A stretch of DNA of 64,000 nucleotides, taken from assembly GCA_028386065.3 (NCBI GenBank), contig JAKUCV010004511.1:124001-188000 (forward strand). The letters run 5' to 3'. The notes beneath the pieces were generated by a model that worked only from the letters and a program-made list of their open reading frames with translations, did not search any database and had not been told where the DNA came from. A program made the position numbers and the translations under genes. Of this stretch, positions 12,045-22,400 are shown piece after piece. Position 1 is the first letter of the stretch; each line of letters starts with the position of its first letter. This stretch comes from Turnera subulata. Lineage: Eukaryota; Streptophyta; Magnoliopsida; Malpighiales; Passifloraceae.

Positions 12045-12606
12045 TGGGTTCTTTTTGATCTGGCACCAGGAACAGGTTGATAACCTGGTACGACCCTAGC
12101 TTATCCGTGACGGGGCCCGGAAAGGTAAAATTGGATAATTGGTTTTATTTGAGTCTTTTTGGTCTTGGACCGATCTTGGGTCGGGTCTTTTGGTTTGGCT
12201 GACTTGAGTAATTACAGTGTTCATATTGATTGTCTTTCCTTCGTCGGTGAGCACTTCGGACTCACCCCTCACCTGCGGGCTTTCATCCCGTAGGATGAGT
12301 TGTTTCATGTACAGGTTGGGTGCATTCCAGACAGGCTGCTGCGTTATCCCTTGGACAGGGCTCGGATCCATAATTTGCATTTGTGTCGCATACAGTGTCA
12401 TGTGAGTTTTAAAGTCTTCCGCTGTGCATATTATAATTGTTGTTGGGCCATTGGGCCGGTTTTGTCATTTATGATGTTTTTATTATGGGCTGTTGAGCCC
12501 GGATATTTGTTGTGTACACTGTATGCTGGTCTTATCTTGGTTGGGTTGTTACAGTTCCGGCTTGTGTTTACTGTGTACGGTAAATACGGGTCGGGGCGTT
12601 TCATTT

Positions 12607-12618
12607 TGGTAGCGGAGC
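12607..12618 (+). promoter_or_regulatory. Primer binding site of element 1
   Basis: TGGTAGCGGAGC three bases after the 5' LTR matches 10 of 12 bases of the usual initiator-tRNA-Met site (TGGTATCAGAGC). The same sequence is at 40616 in element 2. Confidence 0.65.
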
Positions 12619-12909
12619 GGGCGTTAGGTCTTGTTGGGAGGTCCTTGTGTGTTTGTTGTCTTGTTTGCATAGTTCGTTCCAGTTGTTATTATTTTATATC
12701 ATTTTAGTTAGTGCATTATGGATCCAGTCAAGGGGCGCCAGCTGTCGCAGAGCATACACATATGAGGTAAATGATGCCATAATAAGCGGAAATGCAAATA
12801 TTAATAATAATATTGATAATTTCATTACAAAGGGAAAATATTACATGATATTTTATAAAAAGGGAAATATTACATTGATTTTTAATATTTTATAAAAATA
12901 AAAATACAT

Positions 12910-13593
12910 TTAACGATTCGGAACGACGTTGACATGGAAGCTGTTTGGATCGCTGTTGATGTTGACCGTGACCCTATCGCTCCAAGAGAACCACATGCCG
13001 CCTCTATCGTTCTGGCCAGGAATCTCGAACCGGTTAGCTTGAGGGAATCGGAGTGGAATCAGACCGTGATCGTCTCGTGGTTGCCACTGTGTCTCCGTCA
13101 GAAGAACCATGTTCGGCTTATATTGGTTCTTCAGGTCCCTCAGAGTATGCGAGAACTCCTGGGCACGCCTTGCTACTCCTCTGCAGTTCCACACCAGTAG
13201 TCGTGCCTTTGGCCAGGTTGGAGGTAGCCGAGTCATTCTGGGCATGCTCTGAGCCGTCATCGAGAGTTGGTAGTAGGCACCTTGCTCCACAGTTTGGCAA
13301 GTGGACTCCAGGTTGAACTCCTGAAGCCTCTCGGAGATGAAGAACATCACGGAGTTTGCCGATCCATAGTAGGATGTCCTCAGAGTGCCGTGGTCCTCTA
13401 GGAAGAACACCTCTTCCATGGGAGTGACGAAGAATCTTGAGGAGTAGAGCTCGTCGACAAAGACCAGTCGGGGCATCCTGCCGAGCTCGTTCGGTAGCTC
13501 TTCAACACGTTCATTGACCATGTTGTACGCCAGACGGTTTCTCCTGCCAAGGTTAGCACCTTCGACGAAAAAGACTGATGAGGGAGCAGGCAT
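12910..13593 (-). CDS. ORF A: antisense cargo protein with a truncated LINE-type endonuclease-like domain, intact
   Basis: A 227-residue protein encoded antisense to the LTR element. Residues 1-118 match no family I recognise; the core YSSRFFVTPMEE (50-61) and YGSANS (76-81) is the part best kept between copies. Residues about 129-224 look like the N-terminal half of the endonuclease/exonuclease/phosphatase (EEP) fold of plant LINE ORF2: LLVWNCRGV (132-140), KPNMVLLTET (159-168) and GGMWFSW (198-204). The Asn of WNCRG and the Glu of TET match metal-binding catalytic positions. The protein ends before the second half, which would carry the remaining catalytic Asp, Asn and His, so nuclease activity is not expected. 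A TATAAAA on its own strand lies 110 bases before the ATG. The start is supported by conservation of MPAPS in element 2. Function is unknown; nucleic-acid or partner binding is a guess. Confidence 0.75.
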   Translation of the reverse strand: MPAPSSVFFVEGANLGRRNRLAYNMVNERVEELPNELGRMPRLVFVDELYSSRFFVTPMEEVFFLEDHGTLRTSYYGSANSVMFFISERLQEFNLESTCQTVEQGAYYQLSMTAQSMPRMTRLPPTWPKARLLVWNCRGVARRAQEFSHTLRDLKNQYKPNMVLLTETQWQPRDDHGLIPLRFPQANRFEIPGQNDRGGMWFSWSDRVTVNINSDPNSFHVNVVPNR

Positions 13594-14405
13594 CTTGTTT
13601 TGGACGTGTGGGGTTTTGTTTTACGAACGTTGTGTGTTATTTGTCTGAACGGTTTGTTTGCTTTTAAAATGCTTTTGATGATTTACACATCACCGCTCCT
13701 TCTTTTATACTCTTATGGGGAGCGTGATTACCGTTTTTGATTTTCAAGATTTTGCTTTTTGAAAATTTACCGTTGCTTCCATTTATTGCTTTGATACTTT
13801 ATGCGCTTTTCGGACTACCGTGCCAGAGTTTTTCAGCCCTTTTCCTTCTCATAATTTTCTCTCGCTCTGGCTACTTTGTCGTTTCTTTTCATGGTTTTAC
13901 TATACTTTTCTTGCATCTTTTATCACATGCATCCGTGACCGTTGATGTTAGATGGATGGGACCACACCTCGAGTAAAACGCATGTGCGACAAGTTTACAG
14001 CTGTTCGGGCATCGTGGAGAGATACGAGACGAGACAGACGTTTTGGCTCATGCGGAAATTGTGAACAAGTGGGTAACGTGTCTTTCGAGGGACACAGGAC
14101 GCTCTTGTGATCGTCACCGTTAGCTGCATTCGTTACGTTTCTCGGGATCGAGGATGTCTACGATCGATCTAGAGCGCCGAGCATGAAATATGTTTTGTTT
14201 TAAATTCTTTTTGTTTTGATTTTGTTAAACGAGTTTTGTTTTTAATTTCTTTAAATTTGATTTTATATTCTTATAGTTGATTTTTATTTTGCTTTGAGAT
14301 GTTTTATTTTCCGTTTAACATGAGATTTCATAACACAAGAGATTTTGATTTAAAAAGAACTTATTTTATTTAATTTATAAGGTTTACAACAGGAGAAGAA
14401 GTACT
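13594..14405. other. Spacer between the two antisense genes
   Basis: About 0.8 kb. It holds the presumed ORF A promoter and leader (13594-13720) and T-rich DNA read on the plus strand. No gag or pol similarity and no convincing reading frame on either strand. Confidence 0.6.
13703..13709 (-). promoter_or_regulatory. TATA box of ORF A in element 1
   Basis: TATAAAA on the minus strand, 110 bases before the ORF A ATG, inside the longer motif GTATAAAAG. It is kept at the same distance in element 2 (41678-41684). This suggests the antisense gene has its own RNA polymerase II promoter. Confidence 0.6.
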
Positions 14406-14783
14406 CTATTGAGTTACGTGCTTCTCTAGGTCTTTTACAAGATTTTGTACATTTTTCATGTGTGGGAACAGTTCCGCACACGCCAGTTCGATTTGCGCCA
14501 CCGCCGAGCTGATCTTCTTCAGCGAGACGTTCAGTTGCGTCAGCTTCTGTTGCGGAGTGCTGCTCTCAGCTACCGCCTTGCCTTTCTTGTCTTCAGCCTT
14601 CTTGTCGGCACGTTTCTTCCGTCGTTTTGGGGAAATGACCATGTGCTCCTTAAGGCCGACGATGTTCGTCTTGAAGCGCTTCTTCGGAGGATCTTCATCG
14701 GAGCTTGTTGGGAAAGCCGTGCCGCCGATGTAGCTGTTGTTCTCGGAGTCAGAGGTCGTTCTTGATCTCAGTGGAGAATCCAT
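14406..14783 (-). CDS. ORF B: antisense cargo protein, basic and coiled-coil, intact
   Basis: A 125-residue protein, antisense to the element and upstream of ORF A on the same strand (813 bases apart). The N-terminus is Ser/Thr/Asp-rich (SRTTSDSENN). Two basic clusters, PPKKRFK (33-39) and PKRRKKRADKK (53-63), look like nuclear localisation signals. The last 45 residues (LTQLNVSLKKI...LVKDLEKHV) carry hydrophobic residues at heptad spacing, as in a coiled coil. I do not recognise a family. A TATAAATA lies on the minus strand at 14818-14825, but only about 35 bases before the ATG, which would leave almost no leader, so its role is doubtful. The homologue in element 2 is frameshifted by a 164-bp duplication. 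A nuclear DNA- or RNA-associated oligomer is inference only. Confidence 0.65.
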   Translation of the reverse strand: MDSPLRSRTTSDSENNSYIGGTAFPTSSDEDPPKKRFKTNIVGLKEHMVISPKRRKKRADKKAEDKKGKAVAESSTPQQKLTQLNVSLKKISSAVAQIELACAELFPHMKNVQNLVKDLEKHVTQ

Positions 14784-14955
14784 GACTGTGTGTGAGTATG
14801 CCAGTCATGAGGTTTGGTATTTATAAGCGGATGAGATGTCGCTTAAGGGTATAAGCGGTATCTCGGGTTGAGGTTGGACACCTGGCAGAGTGTGCCAGAA
14901 TCTTATCGTGGTAGGACCCACGGATAAGACGGAATTTCGGGGACGAAATTTTTTT

Positions 14956-14968
14956 AAGGTGGGTAGAC
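14956..14968 (+). promoter_or_regulatory. Polypurine tract of element 1
   Basis: AAGGTGGGTAGAC directly before the 3' LTR, the usual place for the plus-strand primer. It is identical in element 2 (43145-43157). Confidence 0.75.
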
Positions 14969-15275
14969 TGTAACAGCCCGGGTAAAATTTTTGATTTTTA
15001 CCGGGACTGTAGAAGTCTTTTTACCGTGATTTACTGTTGAATTAATCTTGGGTAATTAATTCAAGGTAAATCGGGAGTCGTTTTTCGAAACCGAGAGTTT
15101 TCCCGCGCTCGTGATTTTTCCGTGGATTTTTCGGAACTAAGTTGGTATTTTTCGGGTTTCGGAATTTCTCAGAAAATCACACCGGAAAATAACTAAGGGG
15201 GTATCAGTTATTTTCTGGTCCGGATCGGACCCGCCTGCATTATTGTTAATCACAAGATTAACAGTAAATTACGTT

Positions 15276-15285
15276 TATAAAAAGG
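15276..15285 (+). promoter_or_regulatory. TATA box of the 3' LTR
   Basis: TATAAAAAGG, directly before the polypurine tract, at the same place as TATATAGA in the 5' LTR. Confidence 0.6.
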
Positions 15286-16838
15286 AAGAAGAAGCAGAAG
15301 AAGAAAGCAGAGAAGAGAGGAAGAGAAGAAAAAAAAAAGAAAGAGAAAAAAAGGAGAGAAAAAGAAAAAGAGAGGAAAAAGAAAAGAGAAAAAAAAGAAA
15401 AAAAGAAGAGAAATCAGGAAAAAAAAAGAGAAAATGGAAAAAAAAGAAAAGAGCCAATCAGAAAATAGAAAAAAATGAGAGAAAAGAAAAGAAAAAGAAA
15501 AGAAAAAGAAAGAAAAGAAAATCAGAAAAGAAAATAAAAAAAATAAGGAAATTCGGAAAAAGAAAAAAAAGGGAGGAACAGTACCGTCACCCCAGGCGCC
15601 ACCGTCACTGTGCATCTCGAGGAGTTCCCGGCCGAGTCTCGTCGCACCGCCGCCATCCACCTCTTCCCCGTCGCGAGCTCACCCCCGTCGTCGCCAAGCT
15701 GATCCACCGCCGGAGCCGCCGTGACGCGCCGACGACCCGCGAGCAGACCCGCGGATCTGCTTCATCCGCGTCACCGCTCAGCCCATGCCGTTGCCGCGCC
15801 GAGCTTGCACCACCCTTGGAGTCGCCGCCTCACGCCGACCTAGCGCTGCGTCACGCCTACCGCCACCGTCTCTGCCGCTGCAACCCGCGAGGTGAGCCAC
15901 GGGTTACGTCGACCCGTTTCCTTCGGGCGGGTCGCAGATCTTAGTTTTGGGCTGCTGTATGGGTTGGGTTGGGCCGGATTGGTGTCGGGCCAGGCCTAGG
16001 GAGTGGGCATATGCTACGGGCCTGCTACTTTGGTCTGGGCTGCACTATTCATGGCCCAGTCCATTTATAAAAAAACAAATTATATATATATATTTATTAA
16101 TATTCTGGTATTTATTTTTGGAAAAAAATTATATAGTTATTTTGAGAAAATTATTTCCAATTTAACTCTGGTATTTTCATTAAAATATAAACATATTTAC
16201 TTTGATAAATAATTAAGTCTATTATCAAATTGGAAAAAAATATAAATGTACCTTGAAATTAATTTCTGGAAATTTAATACATATATTATTTTTCCTGGAA
16301 AATTAAGCTTGTGGAAATTATAATATGTATTTTGGAAATTAAAGGTAATTATATTTTGTGATGGAAAATAATATTATATATTTAGAAAAAGATAAATACC
16401 ATATATTATATTTTCTAGAAATTATAAATACGTTAATATTTTCTGGAAAAATTATGGAGATTAATATTTTGGAAAATTATAATTATTTTATGAAAATATA
16501 TTATGAAAGAGTTTTAATTAAAGTATGGTACCGAAATTATATTCGGAAAGTACGTACGGTTAATTATTTTCGGTAAACGATAATAATAACGGAAATGAAC
16601 CGGGATGGGTAATTTCGTAGTATTGGCATCATAGTATACCGATTATGTGCATTTATGTGTATATGTTGTTTTGATGTTTAGGTTTGGATATCGGGCAGTT
16701 TCCCGAGGAGCCGGCGTCGGACCGGTCATTGTTTCCGAAGTTGAGTAATCGGCCAAGGTGAGGATGGATTTCCTTCAATATGTGCCTATATTACTCGGTT
16801 ATTGTGTTTTGTTGCTTATTGCATTGTTGGTATGTTTC

Positions 16839-17169
16839 GGGATGTTTATCCCATGGTCTTGATTGTTGTGGTCGGGATGTTTATCCCAAGTCGAATTTTG
16901 GATGTTTATCCCTGAGTCGTTTTGACACTAAGTATAATGGTATAATTAATGAATTGTGATGAGGATGTCGATCCTCGGTATTTTGCTTAGGGATGTCGAT
17001 CCCTGTGAGTTTGGTTTTTGATAACGATTATATAATTGTCACGTGGTAAGTAGAGGTACGACCGGATGGTTAGAGACTGTTTTGTGGTGGTCATGATCTG
17101 GGTTACTTGTTAAGCATGTCTATGCTTGGGATGTCTATCCCAGTTTGTTATATTTGGGATGTCTATCCC
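16839..17169 (+). repeat. Covarying hairpin array in the 3' LTR of element 1
   Basis: The same eight hairpins as at 11714-12044, in the same order and spacing. Confidence 0.8.
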
Positions 17170-17728
17170 TGGGTTCTTTTTTATCTGGCACCAGGAACAG
17201 GTTGATAACCTGGTACGACCCTAGCTTATCCGTGACGGGGCCTGGAAAGATAAAATTGGATAATTGGTTTTATTTGAGTCTTTTTGGTCTTGGACCGATT
17301 TTGGGTCGGGTCTTTTGGTTTGGCTGACTTGAGTAATTACAGTGTTCATATTGATTGTCTTTCCTTCGTCGGTGAGCACTTCGGACTCACCCCTCACCTG
17401 CGGGCTTTCATCCCGTAGGATGAGTTGTTTCATGTACAGGTTGGGTGCATTCCAGACAGGCTACTGCGTTATCCCTTGGACAGGGCTCGGATCCATAATT
17501 TGCATTTGTGTCGCATACAGTGTCATGTGAGTTTTAAAGTCTTCCGCTGTGCATATTATAATTGTTGTTGGGCCATTGGACCGGTTTTGTCATTTATGAT
17601 GTTTTTATTATGGGCTGTTGAGCCCGGATATTTGTTGTGTACACTGTATGCTGGTCTTATCTTGGTTGGGTTGTTACAGTTCCGGCTTGTGTTTACTGTG
17701 TACGGTAAATACGGGTGGGGGCGTTTCA

Positions 17729-17733
17729 GAAAG
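17729..17733. repeat. Target duplication GAAAG, right
   Basis: Matches 9809-9813. Confidence 0.9.
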
Positions 17734-18203
17734 CTACGAACAAGAATGATAACGACGGAAAAGAATAATAACTGGAAAAAAAATATCATAGGAATTCATG
17801 ACTGAAGTTTTTGTAATTTGTTGTCAACAAGAACTATAAAAAATTAAAAAATTGAAGTACAATCGAATAGTTAACATAAAATAACTGAAAAGAACGAAGA
17901 CCACGAAAAGGAAAAATAATTAACAATAAAAATATAATTAAAAAATAGGCTTCATTAATAATATAATTTAACAACTAAAATTATTTAATTTAAAAATTCA
18001 AAGGATTAACTAATTTCTTTAACGATAATCGATTTATAAATTCCTATTCCACTAAATAATATGTATCCGTTTGGCTAGATTATAAAAAAATATTTGTCTT
18101 CATTATATCTAAATTCTTCTCGAAATAATGATTAATATTATACCACGCGATTTTAAAAATATAATAATGTACTACACGTGCATCGCACGTGAAAAAAAAC
18201 TAG
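17734..18203 (+). mobile_element. Continuation of the AT-rich array ending in a Helitron-like 3' terminus
   Basis: Array sequence resumes after the nested element. It ends with the hairpin CACGTGC-ATC-GCACGTG (18175-18191), nine bases, then CTAG (18200-18203) followed by T. Helitrons characteristically end in a short GC-richer hairpin followed by CTRR and insert between A and T. No TC-starting 5' terminus and no Rep/helicase gene are visible, so this would be a non-autonomous element whose left end is off the window or hidden. Confidence 0.45.
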
Positions 18204-19382
18204 TTCTTTTAAAATATTATAGGACTCGAGTTGTTTTTTGATTTTAATACTCAAATGAGTTTTCAAAATATGCTATAGCACATGCAGTGAGGGTATCCCC
18301 CAACTTAATTAAAATATTGAGACTTGCTTTTGAGTAATGGTTGGAAGTATAGTGTCTAGGCTTACGTCATGGCTTGGCAATAGTTGAGTATGGTAGTGTC
18401 GAAGTATTAGATTTTGAAGTATATTAGACTAAAAGTATAAATGCGGGCAAAAAAATAACTCAAAAGCTTCGAAGGATATCATGACAATAATTTTCCCTCT
18501 CAATGAATAAAACCTGGAGAAAAGCTTGAAGATAATATTATAGCAGTAATAGTAAAACAGGTGTGATAAAAAAAAAAAAAAACAGAAGTAGTAGAATAGG
18601 ACGTGGAGAAAAAAATGATTTTGCAACTGTAGTAATAATGACAAATTAACAATAACAATGATTATAAGTTGTGGAAACTACATTGTGGGGATCGTTTGTA
18701 CATAGATTGAATGAGTTTAAAGTCAGTCATTCCATACAAGTTGAAGTCAGTGAACCTTGGCTAAAATGACGAGATAGTTAGTTCATGATTTATTCTCTCT
18801 TACTAGGGTGGGTTTGCTTTGTTCTAGATGGATGTATTATGACTATTTTAGATGGGTAAATTGTGTTTGGAAAGGATTAAAAGCAATACGCCAAAAAAAT
18901 ATGTTTCGAGTGATTTGGGACACGCTTCCCAGCTAAATGAACAGCAATCTACAAGGACCATAATATAAGAAAACAAAAGAAGATAATCAATCATTATCAA
19001 CCAAATAACTTTGCACTTTGCTACACCATATGCAAGATAAGATGTATTACGTACTGATTTTGCGTGAGACACCCAGTTGAGAATTCAGTGGAGAATTTCC
19101 TCGTGATTTAATCAAGTCCAACTCGGGAAACAACACATGTGGAAAGGATTTTGGGGCAAAGTAAAATGTGTAGGAGCTAAGTGACATATGAAGTTAGTTT
19201 CCTTAGCTGCTGCAAGACAATGCTGATCAGGTGGAGTTAAATTACTTGGATTAAAATTATTAATACGCAAGTTGTATGCAAGTTATGGTTTCTGTCCGTG
19301 GAAGATATTTTGACGCTACTAGTATTTCTGCACCTTTCATTCAGCTAACCAAAAAGATGAAAAAATGATGTATAGTGGGATC

Positions 19383-19443
<61 letters not shown>

Positions 19444-22400
19444 TCTGGTGGAATATTTAAAGTATAGGACCTCCATGTCCAAAAAAAAAGTATCAAGTCC
19501 CATCATTTTGATACGAATAATTCCATGTCTAAATGCATGCGATATTTTGGGGAAATCATCATCAATGAATGGCTCTAATACGAATAACTGGTGCTTCTAT
19601 GACCTCTAGATATTATATTAGGCTCCCCTAAAACTAAAACCATCAGTCTTTTCAGGAGGTATTTGCTTCTTGGCCGGCCGACTGGACTGGTTAGCTACAG
19701 CCTACATAGAGAAACCTTTTTGGCTAAAATCAACCTAACAGGATGGGAGCATTACACTGGCATTTAGACCCACTGTTCAATAAAGCTCGCTCATCAACAC
19801 TGATCATTCTTTGGATTTAAACAAGACTAGAATTAATTGGAGACCTTTAAGAGAGGGAGGGGGGACTAGGGCCGAACCATTTGAGCAATTCTGTTCTTCC
19901 CCTTACAGCAACCACTTCTCATCAGAATAATTGTATGACCACTAGTTCCACTTCCACAGGTTCTGCCACAAATTAATATTATTGATATTAATCCCCTTTG
20001 AACACAATCCAGGCAGCTTCACAGGTCCCCGCAGTCGCCTCGAAAATCGAAAAGAGAGCCAAGTTGTTTGTTGCTGTCTTGCAAGTGTTTGCCAATCGTA
20101 TTTCTTTTGGTAGTAGTTTGCCAATCATATGGACGCTAGCTGATGGAGAGATTTCCCCTTTTTACTGTTTGGAAGGGAGGCCAGTCTATATGGAGATGTT
20201 TAATAAGAAAACAATAATATTCACCTCTGTATTTGACAAAAGATCCCTACATTACATAACCAGTGGCCTTAAAATTTGTGAATACCATCATCCACAAGAG
20301 AACCTGAGGACGTTGATCAAGAGTGGTCCCGTGTACTTCCATCAGCCCAATTTCTATTGTCCATTAGAATTAGAAAAGAAATTACCTGCAGGAACCAAGA
20401 ATGCAGGACTCTTTCTAGACCTTAAATCTTTTTGCATGCATGATTGCCAAATCAATCCTATATTTCTGTTCAACAGAAGGAGAAAGGCTTGACCCACCAT
20501 CTTTTGTAAAAGCAAGTAGTTAACTAGGACACTGACAATCACAAAACTAAAAATTAATGGGACCAAATAGCAAACGTATCATTAGGGGACCAGATCCCCC
20601 AGTGGCAAAATTTGATTGAAAAAGGTCAAGTGAAGATGAATGCACCTCTTTTTTCCTGCGCGTTTCCAGCAGAGTCGGCTTTCTTTGATAATTATGGAGT
20701 GAGACATTTATTGGCTCTTAGTATAATTTTAGTAGTTTCATGCTAGCTACGTACCCAGAAGAAGATAGCAAAAAGTTCATCATCTGACTCAGTTTACGTG
20801 GAAGCCTGCACACATGGTTTGCTTATTTTATGTCCATATATGCATCACATCAAAAAATTTTAGTTCAACCCTATCCTACAGAATTTTGGTGATCTAACTG
20901 GAAGCACAGCCACAAATCTTTCATCCATCAGGAAACAACACTATTTTTACCTATAGTGTATCTCTTATCCATACGTAGCTACATTCTCAAAAAGAATATG
21001 GGATTTAAATCCTGGTAAAAACCACACACAAGAATAAGAAAACGTAACTCTATATTATTCATTAACTAAAGAAATGATGCCAGTTTGTAAACACTTTTTT
21101 AACAATTTCTCTCTGGTTTGTACAGGATTTTTTTTTGTCATAAAGGCCAAAAGAAAAGAGAGAGAGGACAAAAGAAAAAAAAGGTAACTCCAGGTTATTC
21201 AATGCAACTAATTTAAAGAATAGTGCCAGATATTAAGACATGATATTGTTCTATTTTGTGCCAATGAGAATGACACAAGAATATAATGCTAGATATTAGG
21301 ACATCATATAGTTCTATTTTCTGCCAATGGCATAACTATAATGTCAGTTTGGTATCAAAAAAAAAAAAACTATAATGTCAGATATTAAGACATGAATATA
21401 AAGCTATACTTAGAGATAGGACCCTCTAATCAAATCAAACCAAAAGTTTAAATTATTGGGTGAAATATCTCTCTGGAATGGCTTTATATTTTTTTTCACC
21501 CCTATTAGGTTTGGAAGTTATAGAGACTCAACCATGCTTATGTTCAAAAGCTTAATTAGTTACTAGGTGAAGTGAGGCTCCATGAATGTTTCTTATATTT
21601 TAATACATTCCAGAAGAGGTTGCCTTGTTTTTGTCTCTCTTTCACAAAAGAAGAATATGAGAAAAGAAATTAAAGAAGTGTTAATTGGACAAAGATATTG
21701 TAGTTGTGCTATGTCGGTCGAGCATATATACCAGGAGATGATCATTACCATTCCTTCTTCCTCTTGCTTTTTTTTTTGATCCACTTACAGGTACACCTTG
21801 AAGGCCATGGTATTCCGAGCGATATGGACACGACGTCATCACAATATATATGTGGTATTGGTTCTGCTTCCTGCTATCAGTTTGATCGACCAAGTCGTAC
21901 AATTGTTTTTGTATACACTAGTTAGTCCCTGACTTGTTCATTTCAAATATGCATAACTTCCATTCTGCTTGTACATTTCGGGAAGGAAATCCTGTCCCCG
22001 ATCAAGAGGAGTGATAAAGATTGGAAATTCGGGCTAGTCAAGCTTGTGTTAGAAATGTTTGTTTATTTAATGACAAGAGTAGCACATTTTACTAACCTTA
22101 ATGGGTTAGATCAACTGATTAGAATTGTTCTAACTTAATTAAGAGATCTTAAGTTTGAAATTCCAATTATTCCTGGATTAGTCTAAGCCCGTTGACTCCA
22201 GCTCTAGTTCATTTGTCTGTGAGCTAAGAACATTTTCCTCTTTTCTCAACCAACTCCCTGTTAGTGGGGCAGACTGATAATTTCCAGGGGAGTAGCCTTT
22301 GGTCCCAGTCACCTAAGCAGATAGAAAATAGATATAAAGTGATGATTGTACCATATACAGTAGCTAAGGTGGCTCCTCTTGGCTATAATTCTCAAGCAAA

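Larger units (their letters stand above)
9814..12603 (+). repeat. 5' LTR of element 1
   Basis: Starts TGTAACAGCCCGGG and ends ACGGGTCGGGGCGTTTCA. Parts in order: U3 with a TATA box at 10119, a polypurine tract (10126-10430), a GC-rich segment (10440-10754), a donor-like boundary at 10755, AT-rich DNA, an acceptor-like boundary at 11556, a hairpin array (11714-12044) and the 3' end. GGGCTG/GGGCC motifs cluster at 10810-10920. Confidence 0.9.
9814..17728 (+). mobile_element. Complete non-autonomous LTR retrotransposon (element 1), gypsy-like, carrying two antisense genes
   Basis: A 7.9 kb element with a 5' LTR (9814-12603), a 2.4 kb internal region (12604-14968) and a 3' LTR (14969-17728), flanked by GAAAG duplications. 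A PBS-like site and a polypurine tract are present, so it has the signals needed for reverse transcription. No gag, protease, integrase, reverse transcriptase or RNase H can be found in any frame; mobilisation must come from an autonomous partner. The PPT region (GACGAAATTT...AAGGTGGGTAGAC then TGTAACAGCCCGG) resembles Tekay/Del-type chromoviruses; that assignment is inference. The two LTRs differ by roughly 1% by eye plus a small deletion, so insertion is fairly recent. The only long conserved reading frames, at 12910-13593 and 14406-14783, are on the opposite strand. Confidence 0.9.
14969..17728 (+). repeat. 3' LTR of element 1
   Basis: Near-identical to the 5' LTR (by eye about 1% substitutions), with a 14-base deletion near 16217. 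It contains a TATA box at 15276-15285, a polypurine tract (15285-15570), a GC-rich segment (15590-15895) and a hairpin array at 16839-17169. Confidence 0.9.

Noticed and set aside
12910..13593. ORF A as an active LINE endonuclease
   Set aside because: The C-terminal half with the remaining catalytic residues is missing in all copies, and no reverse transcriptase is attached.
19998..20492. A 164-residue open frame upstream of LAZY1
   Set aside because: No recognisable domain, no promoter or splice context and ordinary intergenic composition; probably chance.
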